From assembly GCA_963972065.1 (NCBI GenBank), contig CAXAVJ010000002.1, positions 1 through 64,000 of the forward strand: a stretch of DNA of 64,000 bases. Direction: 5' to 3'. A program made the translations under genes and the position numbers. The DNA comes from UBA1479 sp963972065 (GTDB lineage: Bacteria; Pseudomonadota; Alphaproteobacteria; Rhodospirillales; Casp-alpha2). Position 1 is the first letter of the stretch, and every line of letters begins with the position of its first letter. The notes under the pieces are model-generated. The model ran no database searches. It worked only from the letters and a program-made list of their open reading frames with translations, and was not told the origin of the DNA. This document shows, in pieces, positions 24,064 through 32,403 of the stretch.

Positions 24064-24543
24064 GTGGGGCGCACCAAGCTTTTGGGGGCCGCTGGCGTGT
24101 TGGCCGCCATCGCGCTCGGCAGTGCCGTCTGGCTGGGCTTGGCCCCAGACGACGGCACGGTCGAGCTGCGGCCCGGCGACGCGGCGACCGTCGCCATGGG
24201 CAAAAGCATTTACGCGGACCATTGCGCGAGCTGCCACGGCGCGAACCTGGAAGGTCAGACGAACTGGCGTGAGCGCCTGCCCACGGGCCGTCTGCCCGCC
24301 CCGCCCCATGACCGCACGGGCCATACCTGGCACCATCCGGACCCGCAACTGTTCGACATCACCAAGCGCGGCCCCGCCGCCGTGGTCGGCGGCAGCTATG
24401 AAAGCGACATGCCGGGCTTCGACGGCGTGCTCACCGACACCGAAATCATCGCCGTTCTGTCCTATATCAAGAGCACCTGGCCGGCGAGTATCCGCGCCCG
24501 CCACGACGACCTGAACCAACGCGCCCAGGCCGGCGGAAAATAA
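24064..24543 (+). CDS. Membrane-anchored class I cytochrome c in the copper operon
   Basis: A small c-type cytochrome (159 aa) with an N-terminal hydrophobic anchor (LLGAAGVLAAIALGSAVWLGL). The heme site is HCASCHG (Cys 54 and 57, His 58) and a likely Met ligand is in SDMPGF. It would act on the periplasmic side as an electron carrier. Such cytochromes often accompany multicopper oxidases, for example as electron partners, but the partner is not proven. The start is uncertain: GTG at 24064, or a TTG at 24058 overlapping the cueR stop. Either gives translational coupling to cueR. Confidence 0.82.
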   Translation: MGRTKLLGAAGVLAAIALGSAVWLGLAPDDGTVELRPGDAATVAMGKSIYADHCASCHGANLEGQTNWRERLPTGRLPAPPHDRTGHTWHHPDPQLFDITKRGPAAVVGGSYESDMPGFDGVLTDTEIIAVLSYIKSTWPASIRARHDDLNQRAQAGGK

Positions 24544-24568
24544 GGCGCCTGGAACAAACCGTTTCGCC

Positions 24569-24599
24569 TTGACCTTCCCGCAGGGGGAACCTTTAGAAT
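24569..24599 (+). promoter_or_regulatory. Second CueR-type promoter
   Basis: A TTGACC -35 box and a TAGAAT -10 box are 19 bases apart, with the dyad CTTCCC-GCAG-GGGGAA in the spacer (imperfect). It lies just after the cytochrome gene and would drive the block 24647-28744. The near-identical architecture to 21188-21218 indicates one CueR regulon with two transcription units. Confidence 0.85.
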
Positions 24600-24646
24600 T
24601 TTGCGTAATGCCGCAAGACACGAGCCAATCACCGGATCGAAGACCC

Positions 24647-25063
24647 ATGGCGCGCACATACCCAGGAAAAGCAGGTACAGAACGGCGCCTGCGCCGCGCG
24701 TGCTTCGTGCTCCTGGCCATTGCCGTCCTGTTCTCCGGCTTCGGCGCCGGTCATGCGGCCATGGCAAGGTCCGCGAATGGGGCCCATCAGGCCCATGGCA
24801 CTTTGTCCGAGGTGCAGGCCGCCACATCGGACCATCAAAAATGCCACGACCAGACGCCGGCCCAGGACCAGACCCCGCCACCGTCGCAGCACGACATGGG
24901 CGGCTGCTGCGTCAACGCCTGCTTCGCGCCGGCCCTTCCCCGCGACGTTCTAAGCGTCACGCCCTCCGTTTTTGATATCCAGACGTTGTATCCGAGTGCG
25001 GATCGAGCCCCCGCGCTGACCGCCCCCGCCGGCCTGTTCCGGCCACCGCGAGATCGCGCCTAG
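24647..25063 (+). CDS. Small secreted or membrane-anchored protein of the copper cluster
   Basis: A 138-residue protein with a basic N-terminus and one hydrophobic segment (RRACFVLLAIAVLFSGFGAG), read as a signal peptide or anchor. The remainder is rich in His, Gln and Asp and has a Cys-containing motif (HDMGGCCVNACF), so metal binding is plausible. I cannot name the family. It resembles the short DUF2946-like proteins found in cop operons, but that is weak. The start at 24647 is chosen because the in-frame TTG at 24569 lies in the promoter and the ATG at 24608 is almost at the transcription start. Confidence 0.6.
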   Translation: MARTYPGKAGTERRLRRACFVLLAIAVLFSGFGAGHAAMARSANGAHQAHGTLSEVQAATSDHQKCHDQTPAQDQTPPPSQHDMGGCCVNACFAPALPRDVLSVTPSVFDIQTLYPSADRAPALTAPAGLFRPPRDRA

Positions 25064-25216
25064 CCTCCGCTCGGCCGATGTCACCTGCATCGGACGCGGA
25101 CCCCAGGTCCGGTCCACCCCATACGACCCCCGAGCGGAAATCCGACAAGGCGGCGAAGCCTAAGTCTTCGCCACGGCCGCGTCACAGACGCGATCCCCGA
25201 TCAAAAGGATATTCCG

Positions 25217-25855
25217 ATGAAGATCTCTCAAGATTTCACATTCCGCACGTCCATCCGTTCCACCGCCGTCGCCCTTGCCGTGCTGGCGGCCACCACCCCC
25301 GCCTTGGCCGGATCGGGCCAGCCCGGTCACGGTCACGGCGACATGCCCAAGCAGGGCCATATGATGGAGGGCATGAAAATGGGCGGCCACGGGGCCCCCG
25401 GCCATCACGGCGCCATGGCCGCCATCGGCGAACCCGGCAAGGCGGCGGACGTGACCCGCACCATCGACATCACCATGCAGGACAACTTCTATGAGCCCGA
25501 GGAGATCACCGTGCAGGCGGGCGAGACCGTGCGCTTCCGGATCACCAACAAGGGTACCCTGCTGCACGAATTCGGCCTGGGCACGGCGGCCATGCATGCC
25601 GCCCACCAGAAGCAGATGATGGTGATGATGGAGCACGGCATGATCGAAGCCGACCGCATCAATCCCGAAAAGATGAAGATGGACCATGGCGACGGCCACA
25701 TGATGAAGCACGACGACCCCAACAGCATCCTGCTGGAGCCGGGCAAGTCGGGCGAGATCATCTGGAAATTCACCAAGCCGACGGCACTGGAATTCGCCTG
25801 CAACATCCCGGGCCACTACGAGTCCGGAATGATGGGCCCCGTCAGAATCAAATGA
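25217..25855 (+). CDS. Periplasmic cupredoxin-domain copper-binding protein
   Basis: A 212-residue exported protein. The signal peptide ends near residue 31 (TPALA-GSG). A His/Met-rich linker follows (GHGHGDMPKQGHMMEGMKMGG), then a plastocyanin-like domain. The type-1 copper ligands are His in TLLHEFGLG and Cys-His-Met in FACNIPGHYESGM. A second Met/His-rich insertion (MMVMMEHGM ... MKMDHGDGHMMKHDD) lies between them. It would bind or shuttle copper in the periplasm and may be redox partner to the multicopper oxidase encoded next. AAAGGAT precedes the ATG. Confidence 0.88.
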   Translation: MKISQDFTFRTSIRSTAVALAVLAATTPALAGSGQPGHGHGDMPKQGHMMEGMKMGGHGAPGHHGAMAAIGEPGKAADVTRTIDITMQDNFYEPEEITVQAGETVRFRITNKGTLLHEFGLGTAAMHAAHQKQMMVMMEHGMIEADRINPEKMKMDHGDGHMMKHDDPNSILLEPGKSGEIIWKFTKPTALEFACNIPGHYESGMMGPVRIK

Positions 25856-25881
25856 CCACGCAATCGGGAAGGAGCGATTCC

Positions 25882-27552
25882 ATGAGACGTCTCATACTCG
25901 CCGCCCTGGCGGCGGTCCTGCTGGCCCCCGCGACCGCGCGGGCCGGCACCTACGACCTGACCATCGGCAAGGCGGCGATCGACGTCGCCGGCAAGGATCA
26001 AACGGCGATGACCATCAACGGCGCGGTCCCCGGGCCGGTGCTGCGCTTCAAGGAGGGCGAGGACCTGGTCATCAACGTGACCAACACGCTGGGCGAGGAC
26101 ACCTCGATCCACTGGCACGGACTGATCCTGCCCTACCGGCAGGACGGCGTGCCGGGCATCAGCTTTCCCGGCATCAAGCCGGGCGAGACCTTCACCTACC
26201 GCTTCCCGGCGCAGCAGGCGGGCACCTATTGGTACCACAGTCATTCCGGCATGCAGGAGGCGATCGGCATGTACGGCGCGCTCGTCATCGAACCCAAGAC
26301 GCGCGAGCCCTTCCGCTACGACCGGGAATACGTGGTCGTGCTGTCGGACTGGCATCCCGACGACAGCCCGCACGAAATCCTGTCGAACCTGAAGATGTCG
26401 GCGGACTACTACAATTATCAGCAGCGCACCCTGTCGACCTTCGTCGACGACGCCCGGAAGATGGGCTTCGGCCCCGCCCTCGCCGACCGCATGGCCTGGG
26501 GCGACATGCGCATGATGCCGTCGGACATCGCCGACGTCTCGGGCTTTGTGCTTCTGATGAACGGCAAGAACCCGGACCAGAACTGGACCGGCCTGTTCAA
26601 GCCCGGCGAGCGCATCCGCCTACGCTTCGTCAACGCCGCCGCCATGACCTTCTTCGACGTGCGCATTCCGGGATTGAAGATGACCGTGGTGCAGGCCGAC
26701 GGCAACAACGTGCGGCCGGTCCCCGTGGACGAATTCCGCATCGCCGTCGCCGAAACCTATGACGTCATCGTGCGCCCGACCGAAGACAAGGCCTATACGA
26801 TCTTTGCCGAAAGCATGGCCCGCACGGGTCACGCGCGCGGCACCCTGACGCCGGAAATGGGCCGGACGGCGGCCATTCCCAGCGCCCGCCCGAAACAGTT
26901 CCTCACCATGGCCGACATGGGCATGGCCCACGGCGACATGGCCGGAATGGACCACGGATCCATGAAGATGGAAGGCGGCCACATGATGCCGGACGGCAGC
27001 ATGATGAAGGGCATGGACCACAGCATGATGGGCCACGGCGCCATGGCACCGAAATCCAAGGATGATCCGTTCTATGCCCCCGGCAGCGGCCTCATGCCCA
27101 AGGCGGCCGAGGGCGGCAAGTTCCTGTCCTACGCGGACCTGAAGGCGTTCAAGCCGCTCTATCCCGACCGCCCGGCGGCGCGGGTGATCGAGGTACGCCT
27201 GACCGGCAACATGGAACGCTATGTCTGGTCCATCAACGACGTGAAGTATTCCGATGCCGAGCCCATAAAGCTCAAGTTCGGCGAGCGGGTGCGCTTCAAG
27301 TTCATCAACGAGACCATGATGACCCATCCCATGCATCTGCACGGCATGTGGCAGATCCTGGACAACGGGTCCGGCAAGAACAACCCGGCCAAACACACCA
27401 TTTCCATTGCGCCGGGCACCACGGTCGAGGCCGATATCGAGGCCGATGCCGAGGGCCAATGGGCCTTTCATTGTCACCTGATGTACCACATGGCGTCGGG
27501 CATGTTCCGCAAGGTCGTGGTCGAACGCGAGACCGCGGAGATTGCCCGATGA
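25882..27552 (+). CDS. Multicopper oxidase, CopA/PcoA copper-resistance family
   Basis: A periplasmic multicopper oxidase (556 aa) that oxidises Cu(I) and sequesters copper. The signal peptide spans about residues 1-20. Copper ligands are in SIHWHGLILP and YWYHSHSG (N-terminal trinuclear half), then HPMHLHGM and FHCHLMYHMASGM (T1 and trinuclear site) at the C-terminus. A Met/His-rich segment (repeats like MDHGSMKM and MDHSMMGHG, about residues 350-390) is the PcoA hallmark. The ATG at 25882 has GGAAGGAG upstream. An in-frame ATG at 25852 overlaps the previous gene without such a site. The stop overlaps the start of copB (ATGA). Confidence 0.93.
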   Translation: MRRLILAALAAVLLAPATARAGTYDLTIGKAAIDVAGKDQTAMTINGAVPGPVLRFKEGEDLVINVTNTLGEDTSIHWHGLILPYRQDGVPGISFPGIKPGETFTYRFPAQQAGTYWYHSHSGMQEAIGMYGALVIEPKTREPFRYDREYVVVLSDWHPDDSPHEILSNLKMSADYYNYQQRTLSTFVDDARKMGFGPALADRMAWGDMRMMPSDIADVSGFVLLMNGKNPDQNWTGLFKPGERIRLRFVNAAAMTFFDVRIPGLKMTVVQADGNNVRPVPVDEFRIAVAETYDVIVRPTEDKAYTIFAESMARTGHARGTLTPEMGRTAAIPSARPKQFLTMADMGMAHGDMAGMDHGSMKMEGGHMMPDGSMMKGMDHSMMGHGAMAPKSKDDPFYAPGSGLMPKAAEGGKFLSYADLKAFKPLYPDRPAARVIEVRLTGNMERYVWSINDVKYSDAEPIKLKFGERVRFKFINETMMTHPMHLHGMWQILDNGSGKNNPAKHTISIAPGTTVEADIEADAEGQWAFHCHLMYHMASGMFRKVVVERETAEIAR

Positions 27553-28271
27553 CCCATTCAAACAAGATCTTCGCCGCAGCGATCCTTGCGGCGGCACATC
27601 TCCTCCCGGCATCCGAGGCCGGGGCGGCGGATATGGACGATGCGATCTATTGGCACGTCCAGGCCGAGCAGTTGGAGTATCGGGCCGGCGACGGAACCGA
27701 TGTCGTCGCCTGGGACGCCAACGCCTGGATCGGCAATGACGACCACCGCCTGGCGTTCAAGTCGGAAGGAGAGAACCCCGTCGGCAAGCGCCTGGAAAAG
27801 GCCGAGCTGCAATTTCTCTACCGCCGCCCGGTCTCCACGTTCTTCGACGTCAACGCCGGCATCCGCCACGACCTGCGCCCGGACCCGGACCGCACCTATG
27901 GTGTGATCGGAATCCAGGGCCTGGCCAAGCAGTTCGTGGAAACCGACGCCAATCTGTTCCTCAGCGAAACGGGCGACCTGTCGGCCCGGCTGGAAGCCGA
28001 GGTCGACTGGCGCCTCACCCAACGCCTGATCCTGCAACCGACGACGGAGATCAACGTCGCATTCTCCGAGGACCGGCGCACCCATTCCGGGGCCGGGATC
28101 AATACCATCGAGGCGGGCCTGCGTCTGAAGTACGAGATCCGCCGCGAATTCGCCCCCTACGTCGGCCTACATTACGAACGCAAGGTCGGCGCCACCGCCA
28201 ATTTCGCCCGCGACGACGGCGAGGACACGGACAGCCTGCGTTTTGTCGCGGGCGTCAGCTTCTGGTTCTAG
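27549..28271 (+). CDS. copB: Copper resistance protein B, outer-membrane beta-barrel
   Basis: A 240-residue CopB/PcoB-family protein. It has a signal peptide (to about residue 27) and alternating beta strands ending in the outer-membrane C-terminal pattern FVAGVSFWF. It is shorter than typical CopB because the usual Met-rich N-terminal extension is absent. The mature part starts almost directly with DDAIYWHVQAEQLEYR, a CopB signature region. It is translationally coupled to the oxidase gene. Its job, inferred from PcoB, is to assist copper handling at the outer membrane. Confidence 0.88.
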   Translation: MTHSNKIFAAAILAAAHLLPASEAGAADMDDAIYWHVQAEQLEYRAGDGTDVVAWDANAWIGNDDHRLAFKSEGENPVGKRLEKAELQFLYRRPVSTFFDVNAGIRHDLRPDPDRTYGVIGIQGLAKQFVETDANLFLSETGDLSARLEAEVDWRLTQRLILQPTTEINVAFSEDRRTHSGAGINTIEAGLRLKYEIRREFAPYVGLHYERKVGATANFARDDGEDTDSLRFVAGVSFWF

Positions 28272-28285
28272 GAAAGGAGACACGA

Positions 28286-28744
28286 ATGAATTTCAAGGCA
28301 TTAGGCGCCGCTTTGGCGGCGCTCGCCATGCTTGTGCTGCTGCCCGCCGTGGCGGCGGCGGCCGAGGTCACCGTCTATAAATCACCCTACTGCGGATGCT
28401 GCGGCGCCTGGGTCACCCATATGAAAGACCACGGCCACGACGTGAAAACGGTTGAGATGGAAGACCTGACGGCGATCAAGAAAATGACCGGCGTCGCCGA
28501 GCCCCTGCAATCCTGCCACACGGCGGTGGTCGACGGATACGTCATCGAAGGTCATGTCCCCGCATCCGATGTGGCGCGGCTGCTTCAGGAAAAACCCACG
28601 GCCAGGGGACTTTCCGTTCCCGGCATGCCTGTCGGTTCGCCGGGGATGGAAGGACCCGACCCGCAAGCCTATGAGGTGTTGTTGTTTCAGGCCGACGGAA
28701 CGTCGGCGGTCTACGCCCGTCACCAGGGCAAGCCGGCGCCGTAA
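28286..28744 (+). CDS. DUF411 metal-binding protein
   Basis: A 152-residue exported protein with a signal peptide (to about residue 26, AAAA-EVTV). The DUF411 core starts TVYKSPYCGCCGAW, a Cys cluster thought to bind copper, with another Cys in LQSCHTAVVDGY. It closes the copper transcription unit, 14 bases after copB, with a clear GAAAGGAG site. The HNH nuclease gene converges on it, leaving only 3 bases, so no separate terminator is visible. Confidence 0.88.
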   Translation: MNFKALGAALAALAMLVLLPAVAAAAEVTVYKSPYCGCCGAWVTHMKDHGHDVKTVEMEDLTAIKKMTGVAEPLQSCHTAVVDGYVIEGHVPASDVARLLQEKPTARGLSVPGMPVGSPGMEGPDPQAYEVLLFQADGTSAVYARHQGKPAP

Positions 28745-28747
28745 CCT

Positions 28748-29308
28748 CTAAGGTTCCAGTTCCGTATCCCAGTACAGGAAATCCCGCCAGCTTTCGTGCA
28801 GATAGTTCGGCGGGAAAGCCCGGCCGTTTTCCTGCAGCAGGAAGTTGGACGGCTGTTCCGGTTCGCGCAGGGGCACCATCCCGCATTGCCGAGGCAGGCG
28901 GTGGCCTTTCTGAAGATTGCAGGGCGAGCAGGCGGTGACCACGTTGGACCAGGACGTGCGCCCGCCCCGCGCGCGCGGGATGACGTGGTCGAAGGTCAGA
29001 TGGTCGGCCGGAAAATGTTCGCCGCAATACTGGCAATGGAAGGCGTCGCGCAGGAATACGTTGAACCGGGTGAAGGCCGGGCGCCTGCCCATGGATACGT
29101 ATTCCTTCAGCGCGATCACGCTGGGCAGGCGGAATTCTTGGCTGGGGGAATGAACGATCCGGTCGTATTCGGACACCACGTTGACCCGGTCGAGAAACAC
29201 GGCCTTGAGAGTGTCCTGCCAGGACCATAGGGAAAGGGGGAAGTAGCTCAACGGCCGGAAGTCGGCGTTGAGAACGAGAGCGGGACAGCTTTCGGCGGAA
29301 GCGCTCAC
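28748..29308 (-). CDS. HNH endonuclease family protein
   Basis: A 186-residue protein with a C-terminal HNH domain. A zinc-type CQYCGE comes first, then the active-site LTFDHVIPRARGG (His-Asn-His type) and ACSPCNLQKGHR. The N-terminal LNADFRPLSYFPLSLWSWQ segment is conserved in stand-alone alphaproteobacterial HNH proteins of unknown role, so this is not obviously a restriction enzyme. The GTG start at 29308 has GAGG upstream. No methylase or phage gene is nearby. Confidence 0.9.
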   Translation of the reverse strand: MSASAESCPALVLNADFRPLSYFPLSLWSWQDTLKAVFLDRVNVVSEYDRIVHSPSQEFRLPSVIALKEYVSMGRRPAFTRFNVFLRDAFHCQYCGEHFPADHLTFDHVIPRARGGRTSWSNVVTACSPCNLQKGHRLPRQCGMVPLREPEQPSNFLLQENGRAFPPNYLHESWRDFLYWDTELEP

Positions 29309-29456
29309 GGGGTCGAAACCTCATATCTCCTACCTGATGGCGCGGAGGATACTACATATTGCGATTCCGCGCCAAATGTTCCCGCCATGAACCTTTTCTG
29401 ACAGCCGACCGCATGATCCGGTTACAGATTTGCGGCACCGGGACCGATCACGAAGA

Positions 29457-30641
29457 TTATTTGTAGAGGTCGGCGACGACACGCACGGTCGTCATGCGTT
29501 CCGGCGCCTTGGGCCGGTTGGCGGGTTTCAGCGCCTTCAGGTACTGCATCCCGGCGACGACCCGGCCCCAGACCGTATACTTGCCGTCGAGGGTCCGCGC
29601 CGTGGGGCCCAGGGCGAAAAAGAACCGGCTGTCGGCACTGTCGGGGTCGTTCTTGAGGCGCGACATGCCGACCATGCCTTCGGTGAAGGGGGTCGACGAG
29701 AATTCGGCGGCGATGGCCGTGCCGCTGCCCCCCGTTCCGCCCCCGCCGCCCGGCGTGAACGACGGATCCCCGGTTTCTGCGACATAATCCTGACGCACGA
29801 AATGAAAGGCGAGGCCGTCATAGAATTGCTGTCGCACCAGTTGCTTGATCCGCCGCACATGCACAGGCGCAAGACCGGGCAGAAGTTCGACATAGACCTT
29901 GCCCGCGGGCAGATCCACGACCAGAAGGTTTTCTTTGTCCCGGTCCGCCAGGAACGGCGGCAGGACGATCACCCGGGTTTCCTTTTGCGGGTACGGGGCG
30001 GCCTGAGGGGCGACACCGCCACCGTCCGCAAGCATGGTCACCATGAACTCGATGGCCTGGCTCATGCCGGGCGAGCGTGCATCGGCAAAGGCCGCGCGGC
30101 GGGTCGTGACCTGATAAACTTGGCCCCCGCGCACGTCGACGATGCCGAACTGAGACTGCACGACAACCACGCCCTCGACCACCGCGACCTCGGTGCTGCC
30201 GTCCTTGACCAGGACGTCGAACTGCGTGCCGCGAATGCCGATGGTCGCCGTCGGCGTCTTGATCAGGAAATCCATGGGCACGCCGGCGGAAGCGAAACGG
30301 ATGGCCCCCGACATCATGCGGAAGGCACCGGTAACCTTGTTCCGATCACGGCCGTAGACGAGGTCGTCCAGGATCAGTTCGGAATTTTCACCGATGGTCA
30401 GCGACGACTGGTCGGCCAGCCGGATGTCGATGGCGCTGCGGTCTTTTGTAATGACAGTTTCGTTGGCGACCAGGCCGTCGCCGGTCTGCACCGACTGTCC
30501 GAACGACCGGGTGACGACGTCGTTGACCACGCGTTTCGCCGTGCCGACGTTTTCCGCCGCCAAGGAAGCACCCGGGAGGGCCACCATCCAGCACAGGACA
30601 AGCGATAGACAAAGGGCGGCGAAAAGACGGGGGGTGTTCAT
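29457..30641 (-). CDS. FecR-domain protein fused to a cyclophilin-type peptidyl-prolyl isomerase domain
   Basis: A 394-residue exported protein. After a signal peptide (to about residue 28) comes a FecR domain (about 30-170: SVQTGDGLVANETVITKD, LTIGENSELILDD, TPTATIGIRGTQFDV). A linker and a cyclophilin domain (about 220-394) follow, with FYDGLAFHFV and DSRFFFALGPTARTLDGKYTVWGRVVAGM. The catalytic Arg expected after FH is replaced by Phe, so isomerase activity may be lost. FecR and cyclophilin in one chain is an unusual pairing. Location is probably periplasmic. The start at 30641 gives the clean signal peptide. Confidence 0.85.
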   Translation of the reverse strand: MNTPRLFAALCLSLVLCWMVALPGASLAAENVGTAKRVVNDVVTRSFGQSVQTGDGLVANETVITKDRSAIDIRLADQSSLTIGENSELILDDLVYGRDRNKVTGAFRMMSGAIRFASAGVPMDFLIKTPTATIGIRGTQFDVLVKDGSTEVAVVEGVVVVQSQFGIVDVRGGQVYQVTTRRAAFADARSPGMSQAIEFMVTMLADGGGVAPQAAPYPQKETRVIVLPPFLADRDKENLLVVDLPAGKVYVELLPGLAPVHVRRIKQLVRQQFYDGLAFHFVRQDYVAETGDPSFTPGGGGGTGGSGTAIAAEFSSTPFTEGMVGMSRLKNDPDSADSRFFFALGPTARTLDGKYTVWGRVVAGMQYLKALKPANRPKAPERMTTVRVVADLYK

Positions 30642-30666
30642 AAGGCGGTCTTGGGCTCGGCGGCGT

Positions 30667-31407
30667 CTAGGACGTGCGGCCGGCAACCTCGAGAACGTCT
30701 ATGCCGAACATTTCGGCCAGGAACTCCATGCCCAGCTGGATGCCCATGTCGTCGAGACCGTGGCCCAGATCGGGAGAGAGATAGGCCGCCACGGGCACGC
30801 CCGCCGCCTTCAGGGTGTCTTCCGCATGGTGCATCAGATCGGGCGGCACGACCGGGTCGGCATCACCGTGCATGAGCAGCACCGGCGGCTTGGATTTGAT
30901 TTCGGACGCCAGAAGCTCGCCTCCGATCAGGGCCCCGGAATAACCGATGATGCCGGCCAGCGGCTTAACCCGCCGGGGGCCGACATGCAGCGCCATCATG
31001 GTGCCCTGGGAAAAGCCGATGAGCGCCATCTTGCTTTCGTCCAGGCCCAGTTCGGCCAGCAGGTGGTCGATCAGCGCATTCAGGATGGGGGCCGCCATCT
31101 TCACGCCCTCAAGCTTCTTTTCCTTGGACGGGTCAGCGATGGAAAACCACTGATAGCCCATGGGTCCGCCGTCGAAGCGAAACGGCGCGTTGGGCGCGAT
31201 GAACACGGCCTTGGGCAGCACCCGCCCGAAATAGGTCGCCAGATTGATCAGGTCGTCGCCGTCGGAGCCGACGCCGTGCAGCAGCAGAACCACCTGCTCC
31301 GGCTTGGAGCCGTCGCGTGGCAGCACCATCGGGCCCGTCAGATGCGGGATGTCCTCTTCCTTGGGAAGATCGGGGGCGAGTTTTGCGGGCTTCTTGATTT
31401 TGCTCAT
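30667..31407 (-). CDS. Phospholipase/carboxylesterase family alpha/beta hydrolase
   Basis: A 246-residue cytoplasmic alpha/beta hydrolase of the carboxylesterase 2 (EstB-like) family. VLLLHGVGSDGDDL forms the oxyanion region. The nucleophile Ser is in the elbow GFSQGTMMAL, and the acid and base are in LLMHGDADPVVPP and the near-terminal DLGHGLDD. The natural ester substrate is unknown. It ends 25 bases before the FecR-cyclophilin start and may share its transcript. Confidence 0.9.
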   Translation of the reverse strand: MSKIKKPAKLAPDLPKEEDIPHLTGPMVLPRDGSKPEQVVLLLHGVGSDGDDLINLATYFGRVLPKAVFIAPNAPFRFDGGPMGYQWFSIADPSKEKKLEGVKMAAPILNALIDHLLAELGLDESKMALIGFSQGTMMALHVGPRRVKPLAGIIGYSGALIGGELLASEIKSKPPVLLMHGDADPVVPPDLMHHAEDTLKAAGVPVAAYLSPDLGHGLDDMGIQLGMEFLAEMFGIDVLEVAGRTS

Positions 31408-31539
31408 GGCGGCGGGCTCGTTTAATCCATTACGTGAACGGTATTATGGCTGGTACCGGTTCACCTTGTTACCCCAGAATGGTTAACGAATGGTGCCATA
31501 GAGCGCCCAGTTCCGCAGAAAGGGCCGATAGATATCCCC

Positions 31540-32403
31540 ATGATCGCCAACACCACCGTCACCCGCTTCGCGCCGAGCCCGACAGGCCGCCTGCACCTGG
31601 GCCATGCCTTTTCGGCCTGGGTCGCCTGGGCCCAGGCGGCGGCAGGCGGCGGGCGGTTTCTGCTGCGCATTGAGGACATCGACCGGAGCCGCTGTCGGCC
31701 CGAGTTCGAGGACGGCATTATCGAAGACCTGCGCTGGCTCGGCCTGACCTGGGAAATGCCGGCGCGCCGCCAGTCGGACCATCTTGAGGACTACGCAAAG
31801 GCCCTGGATCGCCTCCGAGATCAGGGACTGATCTATCCCTGTTTCTGCACGCGCAAGGATATCGCGGCGGAGATCGCCGCCGCCGGGCACGCCCCGCATG
31901 GTCCCGACGGCCCCCTCTATCCCGGCACCTGCCGAGGTTTGGACCCGGCCCGGGCCGCCGACCGCATGGCGGCAGGCGAAGCCCACGCCCTGCGCCTCAA
32001 GACGAACGCCGCGGCGGAAATGACCGGCCCCCTCGCCTGGGTCGATCTGGACCAGGGCGAACAGATCGCCCGGCCCGAATTATTCGGCGACGTGGTGCTC
32101 GCGCGCAAGGACACGCCGACCAGCTATCACCTGTCCGTCACCACGGACGACCACATTCAGGGCGTGACCTGCGTGACGCGCGGCCAGGACCTGTTCGAAG
32201 CGACCCATGTCCACCGCCTGCTGCAGGCGCTACTGGGCCTGGACACGCCCGTCTACCGCCATCATGGCCTGCTGGCCGGGTCCGACGGCAAGCGCCTGGC
32301 CAAACGCGACAAGGCGGAAACCATCGAAAGCCTGCGGGCAGGCGGCCATTCACCTGCTAACGTATGGGCCATGGCGGGCGTATCGGCGGAGGCAATGCCA
32401 TGA
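31540..32403 (+). CDS. gluQ: Glutamyl-Q tRNA(Asp) synthetase
   Basis: A truncated glutamyl-tRNA-synthetase paralog (287 aa) that loads glutamate onto queuosine at position 34 of tRNA(Asp). It contains RFAPSPTGRLHLGHAF (HIGH motif), a zinc site formed by CFCTRKD and YPGTCRG, and KRLAKRDKAE in place of KMSKS. It lacks the anticodon-binding domain, which is the diagnostic difference from GltX. Its stop overlaps the start of the nuclease gene (ATGA). Confidence 0.95.
   Translation: MIANTTVTRFAPSPTGRLHLGHAFSAWVAWAQAAAGGGRFLLRIEDIDRSRCRPEFEDGIIEDLRWLGLTWEMPARRQSDHLEDYAKALDRLRDQGLIYPCFCTRKDIAAEIAAAGHAPHGPDGPLYPGTCRGLDPARAADRMAAGEAHALRLKTNAAAEMTGPLAWVDLDQGEQIARPELFGDVVLARKDTPTSYHLSVTTDDHIQGVTCVTRGQDLFEATHVHRLLQALLGLDTPVYRHHGLLAGSDGKRLAKRDKAETIESLRAGGHSPANVWAMAGVSAEAMP

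Noticed and set aside
24569..24646. TTG and ATG starts for the small copper-cluster protein
   Set aside because: The TTG is the -35 box of the second CueR promoter, and the ATG at 24608 would give almost no leader.
28748..29308. HNH protein as part of a restriction or phage system
   Set aside because: No methylase, terminase or other phage genes in the neighbourhood; it is a widespread stand-alone alphaproteobacterial type.
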